From an uncultured Ardenticatenia bacterium (GTDB lineage Bacteria > Chloroflexota > Anaerolineae > Promineifilales > Promineifilaceae), in assembly GCA_937858165.1 (NCBI GenBank), contig CALLZA010000430.1, positions 1 to 5,824 on the forward strand: a DNA stretch of 5,824 nt, written 5' to 3'. The translations under genes were made by a program, and so were the position numbers. This document shows positions 1 to 5,824 of the stretch, piece after piece. The number at the start of each line of letters is the position of its first letter. Position 1 is the first letter of the stretch. Below the pieces are notes generated by a model. That model was not told the origin of the DNA. It was given only the letters and a program-made list of their open reading frames with translations, and did no database searches.

Positions 1-89
1 TTCTTATCTCCTTCTATTCTCTCTTTTTCTTTTCGTTTGTTATTCTACGCTCTGCTCTCTCTTCTTCTTTTTTTTTTTTTTTTGTTTTT
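1..89. other. Non-genomic read-end noise (poly-T and pyrimidine-rich tail)
   Basis: This stretch is almost pure T and C, with a 16-base T run at 68-83 and five more T at 85-89 directly abutting the adapter. Read on the other strand it is a poly-A run followed by degrading A/G-rich sequence. That is what an Illumina read shows after it has passed through the insert and the whole adapter. The matching tail on the other end of the window (5714-5824) behaves the same way. It carries no gene; any open frame starting here, such as the ATG at 37, is spurious. Confidence 0.93.
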
Positions 90-159
90 AATGATCCGGC
101 GACCACCGAGATCTACACTAGATCGCTCGTCGGCAGCGTCAGATGTGTATAAGAGACAG
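90..159 (+). other. Illumina Nextera i5 adapter (P5 oligo, index, Tn5 mosaic end)
   Basis: Positions 90-118 match the P5 flow-cell oligo with one difference (C instead of A at 96). Positions 119-126 are the index TAGATCGC, which I recognise as i5 index 501. Positions 127-140 are the Nextera Read-1 primer segment, and 141-159 are the 19-base Tn5 mosaic end AGATGTGTATAAGAGACAG. The arrangement is a library construct, not a natural sequence. It stays open in the frame of the downstream gene and adds the tell-tale peptide RSSAASDVYKRQ to the apparent protein. Genomic sequence begins at 160. Confidence 0.98.
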
Positions 160-1344
160 AGCCTGACCCGCGTCATTGCCCAGGACGCCGACCTCTTCAC
201 CTGGCTCAAGACCCTCTACCCCATCTGGGCCAATCTGACTGACGAGGCGGTCTACGTCAGCACCATCACCGGGCTGGCCGAGCTGGCTCTGTCCGGCTGC
301 ACGACCAGCAGCGACCACCTCTACATCTACCCCAACGACTGCACGCTGGACAGCCAGATCCGCGCCGCGGCCGACCTGGGCGTGCGCTTCCACGCCGCCC
401 GCGGCTCCATGTCGCTGGGCGAGAGCCAGGGCGGACTGCCGCCGGATCGGGTGACGGAAGATGAGGCGTTCATCCTGCGCGACAGCCGCCGGCTGATCGA
501 GACCTACCACGACGCTGCGCGCCACGCCATGACCCGCGTCGTGTTGGCCCCTTGCTCCCCCTTCTCCGTCACAGCCGACCTGATGCGCGAATCGGCCGCG
601 CTGGCCCGCGCCTATGGCGTGCGGCTCCACACCCACCTGGCGGAGACAATCGAAGAGGAGGCGTTCTGCCTGGAGACGTTCGGCCTGCGCCCCGTGCCCT
701 ACGTCGAGTCGCTGGGCTGGACGGGCGACGACGTCTGGCACGCCCATTGCGTCCACATGAGCCAGCCGGAGATTGCCCTCTTTGGCCGCACCGGCACCGG
801 GGTGGCCCACTGCCCCAGCAGCAACATGCGGCTGGCCAGCGGCATCGCCCACGTGCTGGACCTGCGCCGGGCGGGCGCGCCGGTGGGGCTGGGGGTCGAC
901 GGTTCGGCCAGCAACGACGGCGGCCACCTGTTGGGCGAGGCGCGCCAGGCGATGCTGTTGCAGCGTGTCGCGCCGGATCGCTACCTGAGCGAAGCGCCGG
1001 GCGGGCGGGGCGGCTTCGCCGGTGTGGCCACGGCCATGTCGGCGCGGGAGGCGCTGGCGATTGGCACGCGCGGTGGGGCGGCCGTGCTGGGGCGCGACGA
1101 CATCGGCCAGTTGGCCCCCGGCATGAGCGCCGACTTCATCGCCATCAACCTCAATCAGGTGCAGTACGCCGGGGCGTGGCACGACCCGCTGGCGGCCGTC
1201 GTCTTCTGTCACCCGTCGCGGGTCGACTGGTCGGTCATCAACGGCCGCGTCGTCGTCCAGGACGGCCGGCTGACCACCCTCGACCTCGAACCTCACCTGC
1301 GCCGCCACAACACCATTGCCCGCGCGATGGTGAACGGCGGATGA
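160..1344 (+). CDS. 8-oxoguanine deaminase-type amidohydrolase, N-terminally truncated
   Basis: Zinc-dependent TIM-barrel amidohydrolase of the ATZ/TRZ branch; the best match from memory is 8-oxoguanine deaminase (hydrolysis of 8-oxoguanine to urate plus ammonia, cytosolic), the family that also contains hydroxyatrazine ethylaminohydrolases. 394 residues are visible, ending in TGA at 1342. Visible signatures are SLGESQGGLPPD (~residues 87-98), APCSPFSVT, HTHLAET with metal/catalytic His and Glu at 628-645, HAHCVH with the strand-6 His at 745-747, AHCPSSNMRLASGI, and GVDGSASND with the strand-8 Asp at 898-900. The C-terminal small beta domain (PGMSADFIAINL ... VINGRVVVQDGR) is complete. The first HxH metal site and the N-terminal beta domain, about 60-75 residues, are lost: in relatives the sequence SLTR follows that His motif within a few residues. 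No start codon or RBS can be assigned; the apparent upstream ATGs are in adapter or noise. A Gly-rich segment (LSEAPGGRGGFAG, ~987-1025) looks like an enlarged loop. The substrate is an inference: related cytosine, guanine or triazine hydrolases cannot be excluded. Confidence 0.85.
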   Translation, partial: SLTRVIAQDADLFTWLKTLYPIWANLTDEAVYVSTITGLAELALSGCTTSSDHLYIYPNDCTLDSQIRAAADLGVRFHAARGSMSLGESQGGLPPDRVTEDEAFILRDSRRLIETYHDAARHAMTRVVLAPCSPFSVTADLMRESAALARAYGVRLHTHLAETIEEEAFCLETFGLRPVPYVESLGWTGDDVWHAHCVHMSQPEIALFGRTGTGVAHCPSSNMRLASGIAHVLDLRRAGAPVGLGVDGSASNDGGHLLGEARQAMLLQRVAPDRYLSEAPGGRGGFAGVATAMSAREALAIGTRGGAAVLGRDDIGQLAPGMSADFIAINLNQVQYAGAWHDPLAAVVFCHPSRVDWSVINGRVVVQDGRLTTLDLEPHLRRHNTIARAMVNGG

Positions 1345-1347
1345 AGC

Positions 1348-1450
1348 GTCCACCGATTACACCGATTTCACAGATTACTCTGTGCGCCTTTGCCCCTTCG
1401 CGACTTTGCGTGAGCTGCTTAAATCTGTGAAATCGGCGTAATCTGTGGAC
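1348..1450. repeat. Long imperfect inverted repeat between convergent gene ends; possible bidirectional terminator
   Basis: The left arm 1348-1376 and the right arm 1422-1450 are reverse complements over 29 bases with two mismatches (1361/1437 and 1354/1444). The arm core reads GATTTCACAGATT. The spacer is 45 bases (1377-1421). The element begins 3 bases after the + gene stop codon and ends 6 bases before the complement of the - gene stop codon, so it fills the whole gap. A transcript of either strand could form a stem of about 29 pairs. The position suggests a bidirectional terminator or 3'-end stabiliser. There is no U-tract of the classic intrinsic type, so termination is inference. Arms of this kind (gattacaccgatttcacagatt) recur as dispersed intergenic repeats in many environmental bacteria, from memory. 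Confidence 0.75.
1378..1414. repeat. Core of dispersed intergenic repeat with short internal direct repeats
   Basis: The spacer of the inverted repeat holds two near-identical 10-mers, gcgcctttgc at 1384-1393 and gcgactttgc at 1400-1409, with a 16-base period and one mismatch. The motif family of the type 'ctttgcgactttgcgtgag' is one I recognise as a common dispersed non-coding element that is often mistranslated as LCAF/LCVS-like peptides in predicted proteins. It differs in base composition from the GC-rich genes on both sides. No copy elsewhere in this window was seen, so repeat status rests on recall. Confidence 0.5.
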
Positions 1451-1455
1451 TCTCT

Positions 1456-4400
1456 TCAGGGCGCGATAGCCAGACCATCGATCGCGGCGTTATAACCATT
1501 GGTCGGCGCGTTCCAGTAGATGGAGGCAACCCGCGCCGGCGTAACCTTTAGCACCTGCTTCTGGTTGCCGGCCACGCCGCCGACGTTGAACGCACTGCTC
1601 AGCGTCAGATACAGGTCGCCCGTTGCCCCGTCGAACCACGCCCCATTGACGTTCTCGGCAGCCATGCCGGTCAGCAGCGAGCCGTCGAAGCCGTTGCTCA
1701 GACTCCACGTGCCGGCGGTCGTGCTGCCCAGGCTGGTCGGTTGGAAGGCCAGCAGGTCTTCGTCCACCGCGCTCACGGTCACAGTACCGTTCTTGACCGA
1801 CGCATTGCCGAAGGTGCTGATGAGCAGTGTGCCGTCAGGCTTGCGGGCCAGGGCGTCGATGCGCTCGGCCGATGTGGCCAGCAGCACGTCGGAGCCGTCG
1901 AAGTAGAGCGCAAATGACCCGGCCGTCGTCGGCCCCAGGTTGGTGGGCACAAAGCGGGCGATGTCCTGCACCTCCAGCGTGAAGCGCGCCGCGCCCACGC
2001 CGACAGCGAAGCGGGTGTTGGTCGTCAGCAGCAGCGAGCCGTCGGGCAACATCTCGAAGTCGCCGATGCCCTTTGTCCAGCCGACGTCGGAGCAGTCGAA
2101 GAACATTGACCACGTGCCGGTCAGACCGTTGTAGGCCATGATGTCACCCACGGTGTAGGCAATGCCGCCGACCGAGCCGGAGGCAGCCGCCGTCACGTAG
2201 AGGGTCGCCGTCGGGCCGGACGTGGTGCGCCGGTTGGTGAAGGTGCAGGTCACCGTCTCGTTGGCGCCCAGGGCGATGGCCGCGGGGCTGCTGCCGTCGT
2301 TGCACACGGCACTGTCGAGCGCCCAGCCGGTGGGCACGCTCTCGCTGACGCTGTAGGTCGCGCCGGACGGCAGGGGGCCGGAGTCGTTGCTCTGGCCGTG
2401 GCTCAACGAGAACCCGTCGGCGTCGTAGCTGGCGCTGAAGGGGAACACGCCGGGCGTGTTGGCCGGGTTGGTCTGCTTGACGACGATGATGCGGCCGGAC
2501 GGCGCGGCGACGATGCTGACCGCTGCCTCGGCCGCGGCGCTGACCGACGTACTGCCCGGGCCGCCGGCGGTGGCGGTCAGCGTATTGCGGCGCGTGTCAC
2601 CGGCCGTGCCGCTGACCTGGGCAGTGTAGGCGCAGGTGTAGCCGGCCCCGGCGGCCACCGTCCGCGGCAGGTCACACGTGGTGCTGACCAGGGCGGCGTT
2701 GGCGGCGTCGGCTACGTTGCCATAGACCGAATCGCTCAGGCCGGTCAGATTTAGCGTGGCGTTGCCGCTGTTGGTTACGTCCACGGCGAACGACACCTGG
2801 CCGCCGGGAGCCGTCACCGTCCCCGGTGTGGGTGTCAGCGTCAGGCCCAGACCCAGGCGCGCGTTCTCGAAGGCGCAGGTGATCGTCTCGCCGGGAGCGA
2901 GGGCGATGGCCGCGGGCGATGAGCCGTCGTCGCAGGTGGCCGCGGTCTGCGCCCACCCGGCCGGCAGCGTTTCGGCCACGCTGTAACTTCCGGCCGGCAG
3001 AAGACCCGAATCACTCTGTTGCCCATCGCTCAGATTGAAGCCGTCGCTGTCATAGTCGGCGGTGAAGGCAAAGCTCTGCGTCGCGCCGTCGGGCAGCGTC
3101 TGCTTGGTCACGAGAATGCGGCCCAGTTTGCGATAGTTGACGGTACACGTCACCGCATCGCCCGCCTCGAGGACGATGGCCGACAGCGGGTCGCCATTGT
3201 CACACGTGGCGCCGGCCTGCTCCCAGCCGGCGGGCGTGGTGGTCGCCAGGGCGTAGCTGCCCGGCGTCAGGTCGAGGGTGCGGCTGTCGTCACCCAGTTG
3301 GAAGCTGTCGCCCGGCGTCAGGCTGAAGTCGAATAGTTGCGGGTCGCCGGTCGGCTGGACGACGTTGGTCACGGTCAGGCTGGGGTCGCGGGTGCTGGTA
3401 AAGGTGCAGGTGACCGTCTCGATTGGGCTGAGGTCGATTGCCTCGGGCGGCGAGCCGTCGTCACAAACGGCGGTCGTGATCCAACCGGCCACGGGCGCCA
3501 CGGCCACGCTGTAGACGCCGGCCGCCAGCACCCCTGACTGGTGCTGCTGACCGTCGCCCAGTTGGAAGCCGTTGGGGGGGTAGCTGACGGTGTAGTTAAA
3601 ACTCTGGGCCGCGCCGGCGGGCACCGTCACCTGTTTGACAATAATGCCTCCGCTGTGGGGCAGCTCATAGAGGCCGATGTCCGGCCGGCCATTGTCGGCC
3701 CGGCTTCCGCCGAAGAAGTCGGTCAGCACCTCGGTCAGCGCCAGCCCGGCATCGATGGCCGGCGAGTCGGCGCGCAGACGGAAGTCGGCCGGGTCGAGCA
3801 GCGCGGCGACGGTGGGCAGCGGCGGCAGGCCGTTGACGAACCTGGGATCACCGATGACGCGACCGCTTTCGCCGGGGAACCAGTTGGCCGGCGCAAACGA
3901 GTAGAGATTGTTGGACACAGTCAGGGTCGAAGTGTCGAGCGTGCCCTGCATCAGCGTCAGATCGCCGGGCACGGTCTGGACGATCATGTTGTTGACGAAA
4001 CGGGAGTTGGCCAGCGACACGTTCAGGCCGAAGGCCACGTTGTCCACATCGGCGGCCACGTCGGCGCGGCCGTTGATGAAAACGTTGTTGGCGATCAGGC
4101 CGCTATTCAGACCGCCGCCCGGCCGCTGGGTATACACGCCCAGGTTGGTGCTGCAACCGCTGACGATGTTGTTGATGACCACCTGGCCCACGCTGGGGGG
4201 TGGCAAGGGGTTGTTGTCCTCGTCGCGCAGCACCAGGCCGCTGCCGGGGCGATAGTCGGTGGCGTGCCCCTTGCGCCAGAATTCCCGATCATCGGTGCAC
4301 AGGATCACGTTGCGCTGCACCACGGGGTAGGCGGCGCTGTTGACGTAGAGGTTGGCGTGGTCGTTGTCGTAAGAGACGTTGTCTTCCAGGGTGATGGCAG

Positions 4401-5643
4401 TGGAGAAGCGCCCGGCCACCAGCCCTTCGCCATAGTTATTGTAGACGACGTTGCCGCGGGCCGTGCTGTTGGTGACGAAGACGAAGATGACGGCGCTGCC
4501 GCCGACGGGGTCGCCGCTGATGTAGAGGTGGCCGTCACGATCGAGCCAGGCGGCGGTCAGGTCGTCAGAAAACGGGTTATAGGGGATCTGGTTGCCATCG
4601 AGGAAAAGCGTCCACGTGTTGGCCACGGGGTCATAGGCAATGAGGTCTTCGTTGCTGAACGTCTGCCCGCCCAGCGCCAGGTCTTCGGCGAAGCTCATCA
4701 GTTGGCGGCCGTCGGGCGTGCGGTCGAGGGCGTCGATGTTGGCCGCCGCCGGCAGGCCCATGGCCGCCGCCGTCCGCTCCAGGGTGAACGCCCCGGCGGT
4801 GATGACGTTGGCGGCGCTGACGGCCGTAGGCGAGAAGCGCACCAGGTCGCTGGGGCCGATCGACTGCGGCGCGCCGCCGATGGGCACGTTGACCGTGGCG
4901 CTGAAGCTCATCACAATCGGCGCGCACTGCGGGCAGGGCAGGCTCGCCGGCGGGATGCTGCCGTCGATCTGAAAGGCGTCGATAACGACGGCGGTGGAGA
5001 AGCCGGCCAGGGCCGCGCCGTCGAAGTAGTGGGTCCACTTGTTGGTGGCCGGCTCAAAGAAGAGCAGGTCGCGCCCGGTGTAGTCGATGGGCAGGCCGCT
5101 GGCGCTGAACTCCTCGCCGATGTAGCCCTCACGGTTGGTGCGCGCCGAGCTGGCATAGATGCGGCCGGTGCGGCCGTCGTCGTTGAACGTCATGGCGATG
5201 GCGTTCAGGGCCGAATCCGGTATGTCGGCCTCTTTGCCCGTCCAATACGGGTTGTCCCAGGTCACGTCGGGGTCAAACACCCAGTCAGTGGGGCCGCTGC
5301 CGGTGCGCTCGCCGCGGTAGATGACAGGAATATGGCGCACCTTGCGCAGGTTGCTATAGACCAAGTTGTTCTCGATCAGGACGTTATCGACGCGGCTGTT
5401 CTGGTCTAGGCCGCGCACGGTGATGCCCGCGTTCCAGTTGTCGTGGATGGACGAGTTGCGGACGATAACGTTATTGCCACCTACCTCCAGCCCGCGGGCG
5501 CTGGAGTAGCGTACCTCGAAGCCGTCGAAGACCGTCCCCTCGCCGAACAGCTCCACCAGCGACCGGAAGCGGTCGCCGGGCATGCCGCCGGGCAGCAGCT
5601 TGTCGCCGTCGATGATGGGCGACTCGCCGGGGTAGGCCATGAC
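1456..5643 (-). CDS. Large modular secreted beta-helix / prealbumin-fold protein, 5'-truncated
   Basis: At least 1395 residues, open at the contig edge, stop TGA at 1458-1456. Order of modules (residue 1 is at 5643): start of a right-handed parallel beta-helix (1-105; AYPGESPIIDG, then N-rich coils such as VIVRNSSIHDNWNAGI); inserted propeller-like repeats (~142-390); beta-helix resumed and closed (391-660; SPAIDAG, then DIGLYE); three prealbumin/SpaA-like domains (665-751, 754-838, 841-929); one DUF11/CARDB-like Ig domain (930-1047); a fourth prealbumin-like domain (1050-1139); a second propeller-like module (1145-1395). The four prealbumin domains each carry two Cys exactly 19 residues apart, which fits disulfides and export. 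The signal peptide and first coils are missing. No LPXTG, PEP-CTERM or other C-terminal anchor is seen; it ends in DGLAIAP. No catalytic site is recognisable in the helix. A role as surface adhesin or glycan-binding protein is inference. It is convergent with the amidohydrolase gene; no operon partner is visible. Confidence 0.88.
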   Translation of the reverse strand, partial: VMAYPGESPIIDGDKLLPGGMPGDRFRSLVELFGEGTVFDGFEVRYSSARGLEVGGNNVIVRNSSIHDNWNAGITVRGLDQNSRVDNVLIENNLVYSNLRKVRHIPVIYRGERTGSGPTDWVFDPDVTWDNPYWTGKEADIPDSALNAIAMTFNDDGRTGRIYASSARTNREGYIGEEFSASGLPIDYTGRDLLFFEPATNKWTHYFDGAALAGFSTAVVIDAFQIDGSIPPASLPCPQCAPIVMSFSATVNVPIGGAPQSIGPSDLVRFSPTAVSAANVITAGAFTLERTAAAMGLPAAANIDALDRTPDGRQLMSFAEDLALGGQTFSNEDLIAYDPVANTWTLFLDGNQIPYNPFSDDLTAAWLDRDGHLYISGDPVGGSAVIFVFVTNSTARGNVVYNNYGEGLVAGRFSTAITLEDNVSYDNDHANLYVNSAAYPVVQRNVILCTDDREFWRKGHATDYRPGSGLVLRDEDNNPLPPPSVGQVVINNIVSGCSTNLGVYTQRPGGGLNSGLIANNVFINGRADVAADVDNVAFGLNVSLANSRFVNNMIVQTVPGDLTLMQGTLDTSTLTVSNNLYSFAPANWFPGESGRVIGDPRFVNGLPPLPTVAALLDPADFRLRADSPAIDAGLALTEVLTDFFGGSRADNGRPDIGLYELPHSGGIIVKQVTVPAGAAQSFNYTVSYPPNGFQLGDGQQHQSGVLAAGVYSVAVAPVAGWITTAVCDDGSPPEAIDLSPIETVTCTFTSTRDPSLTVTNVVQPTGDPQLFDFSLTPGDSFQLGDDSRTLDLTPGSYALATTTPAGWEQAGATCDNGDPLSAIVLEAGDAVTCTVNYRKLGRILVTKQTLPDGATQSFAFTADYDSDGFNLSDGQQSDSGLLPAGSYSVAETLPAGWAQTAATCDDGSSPAAIALAPGETITCAFENARLGLGLTLTPTPGTVTAPGGQVSFAVDVTNSGNATLNLTGLSDSVYGNVADAANAALVSTTCDLPRTVAAGAGYTCAYTAQVSGTAGDTRRNTLTATAGGPGSTSVSAAAEAAVSIVAAPSGRIIVVKQTNPANTPGVFPFSASYDADGFSLSHGQSNDSGPLPSGATYSVSESVPTGWALDSAVCNDGSSPAAIALGANETVTCTFTNRRTTSGPTATLYVTAAASGSVGGIAYTVGDIMAYNGLTGTWSMFFDCSDVGWTKGIGDFEMLPDGSLLLTTNTRFAVGVGAARFTLEVQDIARFVPTNLGPTTAGSFALYFDGSDVLLATSAERIDALARKPDGTLLISTFGNASVKNGTVTVSAVDEDLLAFQPTSLGSTTAGTWSLSNGFDGSLLTGMAAENVNGAWFDGATGDLYLTLSSAFNVGGVAGNQKQVLKVTPARVASIYWNAPTNGYNAAIDGLAIAP
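1459..2211 (-). other. Domain: C-terminal propeller-like repeat module
   Basis: Residues 1145-1395 hold three tandem units: GDIMAYNGLTGTWSMFFD ... LPDGSLLLTTN (1166-1206), DIARFVPTNLGPTTAGSF, then LYFDGSDVLL, IDALARKPDGTLLIS (1227-1276) and DLLAFQPTSLGSTTAGTW, then FDGSLL, WFDGATGDLYLT (1296-1347). They share their consensus with the module inserted into the beta-helix. The tail VASIYWNAPTNGYNAAIDGLAIAP is unlike the repeats and has no hydrophobic anchor or sorting motif. I associate this repeat family with very large Chloroflexota proteins from memory; its ligand is unknown. Confidence 0.6.
2227..3651 (-). repeat. Array of four prealbumin/SpaA-like domains interrupted by one DUF11/CARDB-like domain
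   Basis: The copies lie at 3391-3651, 3130-3384, 2857-3123 and 2227-2496, about 85-90 residues each. The shared pattern is I-x-V-x-x-Q ... GF-x-L-x-D/H-G-Q ... G-x-L-x-x-G-x-Y-S-V ... P-x-G-W ... C-D/N-D/N-G ... A-I-x-L ... E-T-V-T-C-T-F. The Cys pairs are at residues 727/746, 814/833, 904/923 and 1114/1133, always 19 apart. The Ig-like domain between copies 3 and 4 (2503-2856) shows the DUF11/CARDB pattern: FAVDVTNSGNATLNL, then CDLPRTVAAGAGYTCAYTAQV. Copies 3 and 4 share a 16-base identical stretch (2901-2916 and 2271-2286), while copy 2 is the most diverged. Such domains usually act as stalks or spacers of surface proteins. Confidence 0.75.
3664..4473 (-). other. Domain: second part of beta-helix and its closing motif
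   Basis: Residues 391-660 return to N-rich coils (NSTARGNVVYNNYGEGL, AITLEDNVSYDN, VVQRNVILCTDD, VVINNIVSGC, GLIANNVFIN, SRFVNNMIVQ, LTVSNNLYSF). They end with DPRFVNG (599-605), DFRLRADSPAIDAG (620-633) and NGRPDIGLYE (651-660), a closing signature common at the C-terminal end of bacterial extracellular beta-helix proteins. The coils continue the theme of residues 1-105, so the two segments probably form one solenoid interrupted by the inserted module. Confidence 0.75.
4474..5220 (-). other. Domain: propeller-like repeat module inserted within the beta-helix
   Basis: Residues ~142-390 do not follow the coil pattern. They contain spaced units with the pattern D-L-x-x-F/Y-x-P ... W-x-x-Y/L-F/L-D-G ... 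D-A-x-x-x-x-D-G, seen as DLLFFEPATNKWTHYFDG (192-209), DLVRFSPTA ... IDALDRTPDG (266-312) and DLIAYDPVANTWTLFLDG (333-350), followed by LDRDGHLYISGD. A weaker first unit covers ~142-190. The spacing of about 65-75 residues and strand-turn-strand content suggest beta-propeller blades. A CPQC motif (237-240) sits in one unit and may form a local disulfide. Fold assignment is inference. Confidence 0.6.
5329..5643 (-). other. Domain: first part of right-handed parallel beta-helix
   Basis: Residues 1-105 of the large protein. The opening AYPGESPIIDG is typical of the first strands of extracellular beta-helix proteins, where it normally follows a signal peptide and a 'GTYRE'-like strand, both lost here. 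Coils follow at FDGFEVRYSSARGLEV, VIVRNSSIHDNWNAGI and VLIENNLVYSNL, with the N-N/S-x-[IV] asparagine-ladder pattern of pectate-lyase-like helices. No clustered Asp/Arg/Lys active site is evident, so enzymatic activity is not claimed. Confidence 0.75.
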
Positions 5644-5713
5644 CTGTCTCTTATACACATCTGACGCTGCCGACGAGCGATCTAGTGTAGATCTCGGTGG
5701 TCGCCGTATCATT
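5644..5713 (-). other. Illumina Nextera i5 adapter, reverse orientation
   Basis: Reverse complement of the same construct as at 90-159: mosaic end 5644-5662, Read-1 primer segment 5663-5676, index complement GCGATCTA 5677-5684, and P5 complement 5685-5713 with no mismatch. Genomic sequence ends at 5643. On the - strand the adapter is again open in frame with the gene and prefixes it with RSSAASDVYKRQ. Both ends carrying the i5 side fits two reads that each ran through a short insert into the same adapter. Confidence 0.98.
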
Positions 5714-5824
5714 AAAAAAAAAACACAAAGAAAGAGGACACGAGCACAGGCATCACACACAAGCAACGAACACCACAAGAGTCGAGAAGAGACCGCGACG
5801 TCACAGTCACGACCTAACCCGAGA
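5714..5824. other. Non-genomic read-end noise (poly-A, then A/C-rich tail)
   Basis: Ten A follow the adapter directly (5714-5723). Then comes A/C/G-rich sequence with almost no T and no recognisable gene. This is the expected run-off noise of a read past the flow-cell oligo, and mirrors 1-89. Any start codon placed here for the - strand gene is spurious. Confidence 0.93.

Noticed and set aside
1..89. Pyrimidine-rich tract as a regulatory or origin-like sequence.
   Set aside because: It lies outside the sequencing adapter and has the pattern of read run-off noise, so it is not genomic.
139..1353. 404-residue open frame on the - strand.
   Set aside because: It is antisense to the amidohydrolase, which has clear family motifs. 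Its C-terminal LSLIHI is translated adapter.
552..1430. 292-residue + strand frame overlapping the amidohydrolase and running into the intergenic repeat.
   Set aside because: It is an R/P/G-rich out-of-frame shadow. Its tail is a translation of the dispersed intergenic repeat, a known type of false protein end.
1348..1450. Possible CRISPR unit or small RNA gene.
   Set aside because: There is only one pair of inverted arms, no repeated spacer series and no promoter-like sequence. A convergent-gene repeat or terminator explains it better.
3541..5409. 622-residue open frame on the + strand.
   Set aside because: It lies wholly antisense to the beta-helix protein. It has the V/G/A/D/R-rich composition expected of a shadow frame in high-GC DNA and no recognisable domain.
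3664..5643. Assigning the beta-helix as a polysaccharide lyase or pectinase.
   Set aside because: The fold pattern is present, but no catalytic or calcium-binding cluster typical of those enzymes could be picked out, and the N-terminal coils are missing.
90..5713. Possible transposon or integron cassette bounded by 70-base terminal inverted repeats.
   Set aside because: The repeats are an Illumina P5/index/Nextera construct. The Tn5 mosaic end in them comes from library tagmentation, and there is no transposase in the window.

Overview
The window is a metagenomic-type assembly contig whose two ends are sequencing artefact. A 70-base Illumina/Nextera i5 adapter (flow-cell oligo, 8-base index TAGATCGC, Tn5 mosaic end) lies at 90-159 and again, inverted, at 5644-5713. 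Outside it is the poly-A/poly-T and low-complexity noise produced when a read runs off the end of a library molecule (1-89 and 5714-5824). Only 160-5643 is genomic DNA.

The genomic part holds two convergent, partial, high-GC genes. The + strand gene (160-1344) is a zinc-dependent amidohydrolase of the 8-oxoguanine deaminase type. It has lost its first ~60-75 residues to the contig edge but is intact to its stop. The - strand gene (5643 down to 1456) encodes at least 1395 residues of a modular, presumably secreted protein. In order it has a parallel beta-helix, an inserted propeller-like repeat module, the rest of the beta-helix, three prealbumin/SpaA-like domains, one DUF11/CARDB-like Ig domain, a fourth prealbumin-like domain, and a second propeller-like module that ends the protein. 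Its signal peptide and first helix coils are beyond the contig edge.

The 111 bases between the two stop codons are almost entirely one structured element. It has 29-base inverted arms (27/29 paired) around a 45-base spacer that resembles the dispersed intergenic repeats common in environmental bacterial genomes. It ends 3 bases after one stop and 6 bases before the other, so it may act as a bidirectional terminator.

The organism is probably a Chloroflexota bacterium (Caldilineae/Promineifilum-like). This rests on high GC, the recurring D-L-x-x-F-x-P ... T-A-G-x-W-S-L-Y-F-D-G repeats, which I associate from memory with large proteins of that group, and the dispersed intergenic repeat. It is an inference, not a proof. 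The two genes share no evident pathway; one is purine catabolism or repair of oxidised purines, the other a cell-surface or extracellular protein. No promoter, RBS, RNA gene, CRISPR array or true mobile element is visible; both gene starts lie outside the window.
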